A DNA stretch of 64,000 bases from Cyclospora cayetanensis (GCF_002999335.1 NW_020312403.1:1-64000), one strand, 5' to 3'. Positions 36,844 through 47,240 are shown, numbered from the stretch's first letter. The notes: a model not told the origin generated them from the letters alone. Translations and numbers: made by a program.

Positions 36844-38114
36844 TTCTACTTGCCCATCCTGCCTTGATGAAAGGATAGGCAGGGGTGTGCAAGGGAAGTA
36901 CAATTATTCCGGGGCTAAGCACTGCTTATACCCACGATGCGGCCTGAGCGTTTTCAGTTTCTCACTTGCCTTTCTGAAGCTTGTCTCGAGTGTACCTCTT
37001 ACTAGGCAAGGTGGTCAGTTCAACTGTCCCTTGCTGGCCGCTTCGATGCTCCGTGGGCTTTTCGCTTGTGCATTTAGCGGAGACTAAAGAGGTGACGTTC
37101 AATTTTGGCTTAATATTATGCTTGTCATCAACTAGGAGGATACGAAAGGCAGTCTGGTTGCTTTTGTGTTCTCTAGCACTCCTCTTAGGTTATCCAAAAG
37201 AAGAACCTAATACAAAAACTAGAACCCGAAGAAAGGCTTCTTAAGTTTAATGGAGCTTGTACTCTGTTGGCCTCAGTTCATACGGTCGCGAATCTACACT
37301 ACTGGAAAACGGGCGTGCACCTATGGGCGCTCCAAACACCCCTACATAGTCTGCACAGTATCTTGAGGCAAAATCATGGCACGTGTTCTTGTCAAGAGCT
37401 TTGCAGCGGGACATAAAGGATCAGATTATTATTGTTGCAGAATTGCGGGCGAGCCAATCCAGTTGCAACTGTGGGTGTAGGCCAGGCCGCTACACTGTCT
37501 TTTTCGCTCTAAGCGGCACGCCTCCACAGAACATGCGACAGATTCTTAGTTTCGTCAACGCCACTATTATGGACAGGAAAAATCTATTTTTAGCCTTGGT
37601 TCCCACGTTTTACCTCACGTATCCGAGGCACTCTGTACAAATACTTCACAAGAAGCCTCGGGCGAAGTTGCCTCTCGTACTAGAATATAAAAGGATTTCA
37701 ATAAGGACACTACTTAAAAAAGGAGACAGAGCCTTAGGCTTTCTTATCTTGAAGTCTCTTTACACACACAGGAGGAGGGCGCTTGCCCCGCAGTTGTGTG
37801 GCCGAACAATGAGAATACCGGAGAGGGCTATGAAAACAATTCCTGCCTCAAGACATAGGCCATCGGATTAGTAGAATTATCTACATTAGCGCATTGGTGC
37901 CAGATTAATTGGTTGTCTTGCTACTAAAACAGGCTTTTGTTAACACTAACACAGGTTGGCTGTTGACCTGGCAAGGACCGGGTCACTGCGCGTCCCGCAG
38001 CTCGACCGACGCGCTTTCCTTCCTTCTAATCACAATTTTTTTGTGAAAATTTAGGTAAAAATTTTAAAACAGTTCGATTCTCTCTTCTTTTTTGTGTATA
38101 TTAGGCGCGCCACA
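36844..38114. other. spacer between two small secreted-protein genes
   Basis: One plus-strand frame (37383-37871) is open for 162 codons but starts without ATG and has no motif. Nothing else was seen. The last 60 bases before the ATG at 38115 are strongly AT-rich and probably hold promoter or leader sequence. Confidence 0.4.
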
Positions 38115-38678
38115 ATGCGATTGCTGCTCGTACAGGCAATCGGGACTGCAGTATGCTTGGCATGGTGGAAGGAAATCCAATTTTCAGGCCTTGCAGCGGA
38201 AGTTATAAAGACGCCTACAACTGAAATATTAGTCGGTGTGCATCAGAGAGATGAGCTTGCGGGGCATCATGACAAGCAGGAGAAAGAGCACCAGTGGGCG
38301 AGACTTCAGAAACCTCCACACAGCGAAGCTGCAGCGGAAGTAAAGGCGACGGGTAGCTTTTTAGAAGGCAAGAAGAAGAAGAAAGACAAAAAGAAAAAAT
38401 ACACGAAGAAAAAAGAAAAGAAAAAAAACAAGAAGAAAAGACAGAGAAGAAAGAAAAAGTCAAAGAAGTCCGAAGGGGCCCAGAACGATGAAGTTTTCGA
38501 AGAGGGGCTTCAGGACAACAAGGAAGCAGATTGGAGTGGAGGATATGAGCAGTCAAAAGCAAAATACAAAGAAGCAAAGGAAGGCTTCTTAAAAACACGC
38601 ACTCTGCATGAGTTCTATGATCTCAAATATCGAGTATTAAGCAAAGCTCTGACAGACGCATTGCAAGGAAATCCTTGA
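38115..38678 (+). CDS. small secreted protein with poly-Lys core
   Basis: The 187-residue frame starts at the ATG at 38115 with MRLLLVQAIGTAVCLAWWKE, a likely signal peptide. It continues with an ordinary section of about 70 residues, then a very basic block of about 45 residues (mostly Lys, with Arg and a few Asp/Glu/Thr, residues 91-130). It ends in a structured-looking C-terminus with many aromatic and charged residues (YEQSKAKYKEAKEGF, LHEFYDLKYRVLSKAL). The Lys block is coded by mixed AAG/AAA codons, not a pure repeat, so it looks selected. It lies in tandem with the gene at 36382. No family is recognised. If the signal peptide were not cleaved or used, the basic block could act as a nuclear or nucleolar signal. 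Confidence 0.65.
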   Translation: MRLLLVQAIGTAVCLAWWKEIQFSGLAAEVIKTPTTEILVGVHQRDELAGHHDKQEKEHQWARLQKPPHSEAAAEVKATGSFLEGKKKKKDKKKKYTKKKEKKKNKKKRQRRKKKSKKSEGAQNDEVFEEGLQDNKEADWSGGYEQSKAKYKEAKEGFLKTRTLHEFYDLKYRVLSKALTDALQGNP

Positions 38679-39734
38679 AAGTATTTCCCCCTTCATTTGG
38701 CTGCTCTATGCGAGCTACCTTTTGGTTTTGTTATGCCACCCCTACTTGCCTCCTACTACGACCTGTTGAAACACCGGTAAGCCTGGAAAAAGGATATAGA
38801 GGGGTCTAACTAGGTCTCTGTTTGTTCTCACTTCCTTGTCTATATGACCCAAGATTTCAAACAAAAATCGTTTTGTTCGACTTATCAAGTGTCACTAGGA
38901 GAAATACAGCAATATATGGAGGGAAAACGTAGACCGAGGATGCAGTGTACATGCGAGGGATAGGAGGAGACAAAGAATGGTGAAAAGACAAGCAGTTTTG
39001 GGAAAAGCCGTGTGGGCGACAGGAAATGCTCAGTTCTTTCGAGAAACGTACAGTCAGTTTTGAGCGCTTTGCATCAAGACCACCTTCCAATTATTTTTCT
39101 TCCTGCCTTTGTCAGTTTTGTTTGCATGTAATGAATGAAATGCAGTAATCAAATTTACTGCCTAGTATTCGTGGCTCCTCTCGGTTTTCAAGAATATGGA
39201 TCAGCGGGGAGGGCAAGGGTATGGTACACAGGGTTCTAAATGTGTGATTCAAATGAATCACGGTGAAGCATGTAGTCACTGGTGCTTTGCATCGTGGAAC
39301 ATGGGGAAGCGCACGCCCAGTAGCCTGATGCCTTGTTCGTGCAGTTGGAACTCTCTAGAGGTTTCCTAACATTGACGCCTACCTCCGCACTTGATGCACA
39401 AGCTGTTGAGCTTTTTACAAGCGAACCCCCAGCTCTGTTTTCCTGCGCCCATCAGAGTGCCCCACACGAGGGATATGGGCTATAAATGTTTGCGCAGCTG
39501 CACCGTCTAAGCATTCCGGGCATGCAGAGCTAGTTGCGCATACCTTCTTGCGCGAATGCACGTACCTTTGCGTACTCTTGTATCGAGCTAAAACTACTTT
39601 GCAATAACTAATATATATGTTCAGAAGAACCAATTCTTAGTGCAAGGCAAATGATTTAGTAGAAAATGCCTGGATGTAGCTAACCCTGCTACGCCGTCCG
39701 TTTTGCCCAATTATTTCTTGAACTTCAGAGCTCA
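38679..39734. other. gene-poor stretch with a repeat copy
   Basis: No gene is seen. A dispersed repeat copy with core at 39510-39562 lies here. It probably contains the 3' ends of the flanking convergent genes. Confidence 0.45.
39510..39600 (+). repeat. dispersed degenerate repeat, copy 5
   Basis: Core AAGCATTCCGGGCATGCAGA then GCTAGTTGCGCATACCTTCTT, aligned with the cores at 21204, 35258 and 40747. Confidence 0.5.
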
Positions 39735-40437
39735 TTAGCTCAAATGGGGAGTAGATGCGCTTAAGAAAGAAATTTCGCTTTTAAAATAGTGCCAGTGGAA
39801 GACTGCATGAAGAGTTCTGTTGCATGCCTCCTTGTGCTGCGTCACCTTCATCCAAGCGTACGCTCGTGATACATCCCTTTCAAAGCTCTCAGAGAGGTTG
39901 CTTGAAGGATTTGGTACCTTGGTAAGCGCATCAAGTGAAATTTTGAGCCATCGGTCCGCATTCCGAGGCCCATCAGACACTTCCACAATCTGTGCAATTG
40001 CAGTATACGTTGTTGGTTTCAACTCTCTGGCTTCATTTAAGCAGTCACCAGTAACAGAATCTGCTTTCCTAGGATGAATGTTGGGCCATACCTGCTTGGA
40101 GCCCAGCGTTACATGTAGAATCCTTATAAGGGTCTCAAAAGGAATGTTTCTATGCTGTATAAAACAGTATTGGCTTGGCGGGATAAGGTACGATGAGTCT
40201 GAAGGACAATATGCCATTCCTCCTAGAGTGTCCAGGAGAGAATACAGTGACGGAAGCACACTCCAAAATTTAGTAACGCTTTTGTCCATCCCCTCAAAGC
40301 TTCTTCCCGCCTCACACTGTAAGCGCACAGATTGCTTCCTTGAGAAGTCAAAGGGCAATCCACGGTGGGAGCATTTACACCTTTCCTTACGGCTCTTTGT
40401 TGGGCTTCTGTATATCCACTCATCGCCTCAGAGCAGT
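39735..40437 (-). CDS. terminal exon of an unrecognised gene
   Basis: A minus-strand frame is open from about 40437 to a stop at 39735 (over 200 codons, the longest in this AT-richer zone outside the 21.6-kb gene). It reads PFDFSRKQSVRLQCEAG, later KSVTKFWSVLPSLYSLLDTL, NIPFETLIRILHVTLG and DVSRAYAWMKVTQHKEAC. Codon use and residue mix look protein-like. There is no ATG at a suitable place near the 5' edge, and acceptor-like sites (GATATACAG at about 40405) suggest it is a last exon. A signal-peptide exon starting at 41152 on the same strand is a candidate first exon, but I could not join the two in phase. No family is recognised. Confidence 0.45.
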
Positions 40438-40574
40438 GTCCCGGTCTAAGAGACTGTGATCATCTATCCTGTTAATAGTGCATTTCTTCCCATGTTCCAG
40501 GGTCGGAGGAAAAGGGACAACTAGGATGCAAATTGCCCTGCGGGGCCTCAAAGGCTTCGAACTGTAACTTCCTT

Positions 40575-40800
40575 CTAAGTTTTCCAAAGGGACTAATTCA
40601 AGGGCAAACTCAATACAGACTTACTTTGAAACGAATGAGTGCCCCTCTACACGAGCTCTCTCTTCCCTTTGCCTGTGCCCCTCAGGAACAGACAGGAGAG
40701 GAGAGGGGCAACTACGATGCGCGTAGATGCATTTTCTAAGCCCTTAAGGCATTCACAGCTAGCTGCACATCACATATAGCGCATATACGCACAATACCGA
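40575..40800 (+). repeat. dispersed degenerate repeat, copy 6
   Basis: Contains CTCAATACAGACTTAC, GGGCAACTACGATGCGCGTA and the core GCATTCACAGCTAGCTGCAC in the same order as the copy at 30540-30735. It lies between the two parts of the possible minus-strand gene at 39.7-41.2 kb. Confidence 0.6.
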
Positions 40801-40933
40801 TTCGTATCATGTCAAGCTAACGCCAGTCCACAACCGATAACATATACGAACAGCCAAGCCAAAGAGATTATTGACTAACGCTCCATTGAATACCAGCAGT
40901 CTAATGTAGAACGTTTAAGTGTGATTTAGCCAG

Positions 40934-41152
40934 CTACATTGTCCCCCAGTCCCTAAACACAAGGCCCCGTGTTCCGTTCCTGTCCTTCAGCATCCAATAC
41001 ACACAAGGCAGAACAAGCTTGCTCGCACTACTGCCACTCCCCTGAAATGCAGAAACGCAAAAATCATTGCCACTAAGTAAGTATATCGAAGCATCACCTG
41101 GTACAGAGACGTGGAAGCAAAGGACAATACAAATTCTAGCCAACATTGCCAT
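40934..41152 (-). CDS. candidate signal-peptide exon
   Basis: From the ATG at 41152 the minus strand reads MAMLARICIVLCFHVSVPG, a short signal-peptide-like start. The frame stays open for 72 codons (GDASIYLLSGNDFCVSAFQG, then a Ser-rich stretch and VYWMLKDRNG) to a stop at 40934. A donor-like CAG|GTGATG just after SVP would end the exon early. It may be the first exon of the gene whose last exon lies at 39735-40437, with the dispersed repeat in the intron, or a small gene of its own. Confidence 0.35.
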   Translation of the reverse strand: MAMLARICIVLCFHVSVPGDASIYLLSGNDFCVSAFQGSGSSASKLVLPCVYWMLKDRNGTRGLVFRDWGTM

Positions 41153-41559
41153 CGCCGCTGTAGGTGCCCTTGAAACGGGTTACATGCTGTGAATTTGTCG
41201 ATGCAGACTGCCGTTCACCCCTCCTCAACAGGCTTATTGGAAACTACCCTAATTCGACGTTACCCTTCAGCTGAGTCACTCGCAAGTCCAAACGGAATAC
41301 AGGTATCCACGAGTTAACGTGTGGGTGTGGCACTGCGGAAAGCCGTTTTGTGCCTGTCGTTTAGACGAATGAGATCTTACAAGGTGTCTTTGGAATCAGA
41401 TGTCCAGCATACTGTTGGTATACGCACTGAGAGAAAGTCAAGATATAAGGCATCGGGAACCTTTGCTTTACAGAAATCTTGTTCCGGGGCCTTCATTAGC
41501 ACAAGTGCAACACCTTCCATTCCAATTCGGCATTATCACTAGCTTATACTCAAAGGCAT

Positions 41560-41760
41560 GTATTGACTCCTGCGCTGTCCTTCTTCCAACAAATGATGCG
41601 CCTGCTACTCATTCTTTTCTTCATGCTGAGGGGACTTCCAATATTGCGGCACATAGCTTGAGGCTAACCCGGCGATCAGCTCCGTATAGGGCACTGGACG
41701 ACCAGAAAGCGAGCAGCCTGCCGCTAGCTCGCTACGTGGAAGCACAAGTGCAAAATTCTC
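41560..41760 (-). mobile_element. second gypsy-type pol fragment
   Basis: On the minus strand this reads SGRPVPYTELIAGLASSYVP, clearly related to SGRPVHRSELVAGLACSCVP in the remnant at 33.2 kb. The DNA also aligns: CTTGAGGCTAACCCGGCGAT here against CTACAGGCTAACCCGGCCAC there. Only the stretch around the linker before reverse transcriptase is recognisable. It is another dead copy of the same element in the same orientation. Confidence 0.6.
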
Positions 41761-43829
41761 CTAAATATTCGCCCAATCTTGGTGTTCCTTTGCAGAGCAG
41801 CGCAGCAGGCCTTACCTGCGTAATTTATGGTTTCTATCAGAGCTGCGTGAGTCTTTCTTCCTGAGATCCATGCATCCTCAAGTATTGCCGACATACAGGA
41901 GTGGCAAAAGGCTGAAGGCCAACCTTTTTGAGGCTGTCCAACTGTGGTGTAAAAGTAAGCAAGTGTTGCCTAGTTTCTACATGCCGACTTTGCTCCGCAA
42001 TGCTGTTTTCCACAAAGCGCATGCTTATGCTTCATTCGGGGAAATACGAGATTCGAACTGCAGTAAAAAACGCTATCACAGTACTTTTGGTGGTACGAGT
42101 ACGCCTCGTGGCAGAGGAGTGTTTACCGTCACTAGATTTTCAGCAACAGGAGGCGGGAAACGTTCTTAGATGACCCTTTGCAGTGCCCTCCAGCTCACAA
42201 AAGGATTTGAACTGCTCTGACAATGGACTTCACTGTTAGACTGCCAAGTATCAAGGGTCAGAATAGCATCTGCATTGTTGTCGATAGTCTGCAAATATGC
42301 TGATTTCATCCCATACACTAGACTGCCACGGCTCAGGCCGTGGCTCATTTACTTTGACTTTTCCACGAAAGATTCACGATTCCTCAAAGGGTGTCATTAC
42401 AGAAAGGGATCCAAGTTTCGTTAGTGCTTAGTGGCGTGCGGTTCTTACCCGCCCACACATTGACCCTATATATCGCCACCAAAAATCACCCTCCGCCAGG
42501 TGGAGACACACAGGGCGCGGCAGACTCATTCTTCTGTAGTTTTTGCGGCTGTATATTGACAAAAAACGGTTGCTTGGTTTGTTGTTCCTTTCTTTGCTGA
42601 GTGAGTTGACAATTTGAGAGGAAGCTCGTCTACCCACTTATACTACACATCCGTCTACGACGAGGAGCCCCTCTTCAGGCCCGACCTGGACCTGGCGTTT
42701 GGCCTGGAACTGGTGCCGGATCTGGTGCTTCGGGGTTAGCATAGGGCCTCAGCATCAGGGAGATCTAGGAAAGGGCTGGCTAATGCACCCAAATGTATGG
42801 GCAAAGCTCAAGAGGGGCAAGCACGAATTATGAGCTGTGCACTAGAGCTGGTAGATTTAGTTTTGGTGGGTGGGCAGACTTTGCAAGTTACAACTGAAAG
42901 TGTGCAGGAGAAGGAACTTGGGGCCAGATGGATGGCTAGGAACACTTGCAAGTCTAGAACAAACCAACGCACTTTCTTACTTTATCAATTTGCCTAGAAG
43001 TTGGAAGAGTCCCGGATGTATGCATATTTGTTGGGTAAAAAAGCTTTAAATATCCCCACATGACTGGTAGATTTTGCGCCGCAGATTCGTAGACCCTTTG
43101 CAGACGTAGGGCTCACAGGGAGCGGTGGAAGAGCTAAATTATCGAAATATTGAGCATCAAGGGCAGTGAAGCTTGCTAGGGAACGTCAACCTCAGTCGTT
43201 GATGGAAAGGCTCTTGCGAGCATTGTGGAGGGCGAGAGTTTGACAATGCCAGCCGCCATGAACCAGATTCCTCATCTCCTCGGTTTTTGTCCTTCCCCAG
43301 CGCATGTTCTATTTGGAGCACCTAGATTCGTCTATAAGTATTTCTTTTGATGTTTCCGGTAATCACTATCGAGGCGTTCTCTACACTCAGATTAAGCGGA
43401 GACGCTTTAAACTGTGTTGTCCCTGCCTTTTTGCTTTTGCCTGTTTTGAGGCCTTATATTAATCAAACCTGTTTCATGCAGAAACTGCCCTATGACGCGC
43501 AGAGGCATTCTAAAGTAGTGCATATTCTAATTTTTTTCTTCACACGTTCTAATTGTTTCTGTCGTCTCGATGTAGGAGAATCGCGCCCTTCTGCCCTCCT
43601 ACGACAGTAACCCACTGCGCAGCCACGCTCGTGCTTGTTAGGTCCTTCATTCGTTCAGAGTATTGTGCCTATTTTTATTCGAGCTCTTTTCAGCAGTTGG
43701 AGCACATTTTCGCTGTTCTCATATGCAGTGCTTCGCCTTTTTTTGTTTGAGGATGGCGATTTGGCAGGATCTCCTCCACCGTCCTGCACGCAGTTGGTCT
43801 CCACGTTCAGATACCGAACGAGAGGGCAT

Positions 43830-44110
43830 GTATATTGAACTTGGAGTGAGTGAAAGATGTAGTGGGCTAAGCTCCACTTAAGCAGCTTCTACTGCGGTGG
43901 TAATTTATAACTAAAAATTAGTGAAGTGTTGACTGATTAGTTTGTACGCGTATCCTATATATTGCAGAGTACTGCTACGTTGATGCAAGAGTACGCAGTG
44001 TCATGTGCATATTCCATAGATGTGATATGCAACTGGCTATGAGTGTTTGGAGCGCCATGGGGGCTGCAGCTCGGGGCATCCTACCTGTTCTCCTTCCATA
44101 ATACTACAAA
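43830..44110 (-). repeat. dispersed degenerate repeat, copy 7
   Basis: It aligns with 19880-20180 over its length in the same orientation: GGGCTAAGCTCCACTTAAGC at 43863, then ATATGCAACTGGCTATGAG at 44025. Confidence 0.6.
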
Positions 44111-44468
44111 CTCTTATGAACGCTGGCAGGGGAATGCTCGAGCTCTCCTACATAACACCCAATAAATTTATACAAAGCTTACATTGAGTCTGGGTTTAGC
44201 ACATCCTGGAGAGACTTTCGATGCAGCGTTACACTCGTGTGTCATTGTGTAATTTAGTAGGTTCTATGCAGATCTGACTGTTTAGCGCCTGCCTGCGTTG
44301 CTCAATTTGTGCAGCACAGTAAGCTCAAGACAAAGATGCGGAAATGCGCGTCTTCAGTAGAGAGTTGACGCAGATGGACTATTTGAGCAATCGAAGGGAA
44401 AGGGTGTGAGTGCGTGCCGTGATTTGGAAGATTTTCGTATCTGTCCGATTGTGTTTCACTTCATGCAG

Positions 44469-44689
44469 GAGGTAGTGGCCAGCCGGGCAAACATCGAAGT
44501 ATTATTTCGTGCAACTTGCAGTTAGTTGTCTTAGTTGTCCGGCAGAAAGAGCAACACAAGGCAGTTCTTTCACGTCTTTCGCCCAATGAGCAAAACAGTT
44601 TCCTGCTGCGTACCGTAGACCGAGAGGGGGAGCAGTATGGAGCTAGAGGATTACATTTCGCCGAAGCAATGAGTATTTGCACTATTTAA
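44469..44689 (+). CDS. possible terminal exon, unrecognised
   Basis: After a CATGCAG acceptor-like site a frame stays open for about 73 codons to a TAA at 44689. It reads VRQKEQHKAVLSRLSPNEQ, then SFLLRTVDREGEQYGARG. This weakly resembles part of exon 2 of the 21.6-29.6 kb gene (TLSKLSDNEKQYLKDACT...EFNARN). No upstream exon was found, so it may be a remnant of a related gene or chance. Confidence 0.25.
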
Positions 44690-45230
44690 TTAGTTTCCAC
44701 CCGTCTACCTCCTGGTTTTTCTTCGGAAACCGTGTCCTTTGTAGCCAGCCACGTACAGCAAGGCACCAGCCCCAGAAGTAAGTGTTTTCGTAAAAACCCC
44801 ATTTCTATCCCCAATCTTCCTGCTCATTTCCCTCATCGCCGGTCATGCCTTTTGCCTAACTCCGAAATCAGAGAAACAACGTCTCAGCAAAGCAGGTGCC
44901 TTCTACCACACACGGAGCGTGCGCTCGGGGCCAGGCAAGGCGATTAGGTCCACAACAACAGGAAATCAGCGAGATCACGCAAATTTATGGTTTGATCTAT
45001 TGTTTTCTACATCAAGGCAGTTTATTTACCCCTCTTAGCAGTACTCCTCTCCCACGAGAACCCTCTATTCGCAGGCTCCCTCTTCCCTTCGACGTCCCGT
45101 AAAATGGAGGGTTAGCACCTCCTGCACCCGCCCGCGCCTCGCAACAGTTTTTTTGGCTCTTACGCCAGGGTTCCCTTGTGCTTTGCTACGCCTTGGCCGC
45201 ACACTTCCTTTTAGCAAACACTCCCCAGCG

Positions 45231-47240
45231 ATGCTGGCGGAGGGAGCGGAAGACTTCGGAGGCATCATCGCACTCCCCTCCGGTGTCTCCCAGGGCTCCC
45301 CAGATCCACCAGAGAACCAAGTGACCCCGACAGCCGCGTCTGCGGCTATGCGCGTTCCCCCAGATGACGTAATTCGTCCGCCGACAGTTTCTGACCCGGC
45401 ACTGCGGGCGCTCGCAGCCGCAAGAGTTGCCGCTGCGGCGCGAAGCCTCTCGGACTCTGAAGCCTCTTTGGACACGGCAGCGGCAGGAAGAATACCGCAT
45501 GTTCTCACGGAGACGGGAGACAGACGCGTGCGGTGGCTGCAGGCCCTCCCCTCCTGCAGCAGCAGCAGCAGTGGGGGGGGACTGCCCCCGGGGTGCAGTG
45601 CAGGCGTAGATCGATCCCTCGGAACGGCGGGAGGAGGCGAGGCCACGACTCCTGGAAACACAGATGCAGGTAGCAGCAGCGCGGGGGAGGACTGCTACCG
45701 CTTTCGTGTGCGGCGCAGCAGACGGCAGCAGCAGCAAGGGGAGGGCAGCGGCAGCAGGCGATGTGGAAAGCACAAGCAGCGACGCTGGTTGCACCAGCAG
45801 TTACTTGTGGCTGCACTAAGACGTCTAATCTTTGTAGCCGGGGAAAATCCGACCGACGCAACAGACAGGTGGGGGGTTTCCCGCGGCCCCTCGTGCTGGG
45901 AGCTGTTGCAGGACGATCCGATCGCGCGCGATGTCTATATCAAGCGGAAAGAAAGCACTTGGAAAATTTCCTTTCCCCTGGCAGAAAGCCTACAAGACTC
46001 CTCGTCAGAGGGGCAGCAGGCGCTACAGAAGCGAGAAGACGCGCTTCTGCAAAGGAAGGCGCACTGCCTGAGTCTCATGAAGAAACAGCAGCACCAGCAA
46101 CAGCAAAGGGCTGGACGGCCATTGCGAAGGGCGGCTTCCTGTGATCGGCTAGGCTGCTCGGCGCTCGTGAGGCCTTCTGTCTCGGCGAGTGCAAGTACCT
46201 CCAGGGGTGTGGAGTCTCTCCCTTCAGCAGACGCAGTATCGGAGATCGCGTCGTCAGTGCGCGCGCTGCAAGCAGCAGCGCTAACACCAGCAGCGCTCTC
46301 GCCGACTGCAGGTGCTTTGGCTCGAGCGCTTGATGACCAGCGTGTGCTCTTGCAGCAGCTGCAGCCTTCAGAGCTGCAGCATCTGCCTTCGGTGCAGCGC
46401 ATGAAGTCTCTTCGCTCTGCGTTTCGCCCTCTGAAAACGATCACGAAGGACCCCGCAACACTTTACGCCTTGAGTTTCGCACTGGAAGCGGCGATTAGAG
46501 GCGCATATCCATCGCTTGCCGCAGTCCGGGGAGGCCTTTCGCAGCTCCTGCATCCGGCTGCTGCAGCTGCGGCAGCAGGAGAGCTGCGGAAGAAGGATCG
46601 ACCCATTCTACAGAACAGCTGTAGAGAAGAGAGCAGCCACAACAAAGCTGCCAGCAGCAGTACGAATGACAATGGCAGAGGCGACAATGACGGCCTCGCG
46701 ACGCGCTGCGCACACCTTAGGAGAGACTCTGGCTCGCCTTGTGTCGAGGAGCTGTCGCTGTCGTCTCTTTCCGTGGAAGAAGCGCAAGTGCTGAAGCGTC
46801 TCAAGAGGCGACTGCACAGCCTCACAAGGGCAGCGCCAGCAGGAGCTTCGGGGGGCAGAGGAGGAGCCGCGGCAGCATCGGCAACGGGGGGGAATCCAAC
46901 TGCAAACGAGGCCAGTGAAGGCCGCTACTGCTTGTTGTTGTGGCGGCTGAACGGCTTTGAGCGGAAGGTGGCGCACGCGTTGGTGGCTCTGACCCCTGTA
47001 GTCGACTCGTTTTCTGTATCGCTGGAAGACCTCCAGTCAGCGGACGAAGCGCCTTCGTGTACCAAAAACTGCCTGCCGCAACCCCTGCAGCAGCACCATC
47101 ACCAGCCTAGGAAGCGCAAGGTGACAGGCGGCAAGCAGAAAGTCGTGGTGATCTGCAGGAGGCAACACAACGGAGACGAGGCCTTCCCCCCTGTGTCTCT
47201 GGCCATGCTCCTCGTTTGCGCAGTTGCTGCAGCCGCCTAG
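45231..47240 (+). CDS. R3H-domain protein, single long exon
   Basis: A 669-residue intronless frame from the ATG at 45231. The frame is open slightly further upstream but has no earlier ATG. The N-terminal two thirds are Ala/Ser/Gln-rich and low in complexity, with short CAG runs. Near the C-terminus, residues about 565-645 form an R3H-type single-stranded nucleic-acid-binding domain: LNGFERKVAHALVALTP has the R-x3-H signature, followed by DSFSVSLED, and VVVICRR is the final strand. A Gln/His/Lys-rich insert sits between these strands. R3H proteins act on RNA or single-stranded DNA; no second domain was seen to narrow the role. The protein ends in a hydrophobic tail (LAMLLVCAVAAAA), odd for a soluble R3H protein. 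It may be a tail anchor, or an unseen intron may lie before it. Antisense frames here are shadows. Confidence 0.7.
   Translation: MLAEGAEDFGGIIALPSGVSQGSPDPPENQVTPTAASAAMRVPPDDVIRPPTVSDPALRALAAARVAAAARSLSDSEASLDTAAAGRIPHVLTETGDRRVRWLQALPSCSSSSSGGGLPPGCSAGVDRSLGTAGGGEATTPGNTDAGSSSAGEDCYRFRVRRSRRQQQQGEGSGSRRCGKHKQRRWLHQQLLVAALRRLIFVAGENPTDATDRWGVSRGPSCWELLQDDPIARDVYIKRKESTWKISFPLAESLQDSSSEGQQALQKREDALLQRKAHCLSLMKKQQHQQQQRAGRPLRRAASCDRLGCSALVRPSVSASASTSRGVESLPSADAVSEIASSVRALQAAALTPAALSPTAGALARALDDQRVLLQQLQPSELQHLPSVQRMKSLRSAFRPLKTITKDPATLYALSFALEAAIRGAYPSLAAVRGGLSQLLHPAAAAAAAGELRKKDRPILQNSCREESSHNKAASSSTNDNGRGDNDGLATRCAHLRRDSGSPCVEELSLSSLSVEEAQVLKRLKRRLHSLTRAAPAGASGGRGGAAAASATGGNPTANEASEGRYCLLLWRLNGFERKVAHALVALTPVVDSFSVSLEDLQSADEAPSCTKNCLPQPLQQHHHQPRKRKVTGGKQKVVVICRRQHNGDEAFPPVSLAMLLVCAVAAAA

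Larger units (their letters stand above)
41761..45230. other. gene-poor stretch, end of the AT-richer zone
   Basis: It holds one dispersed repeat copy (43830-44110) and one candidate exon (44469-44689). Other frames are short and unrecognised. CAG/GCA-rich sequence returns at about 45.2 kb. The final 150 bases are the likely promoter or leader of the R3H gene. Confidence 0.45.
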
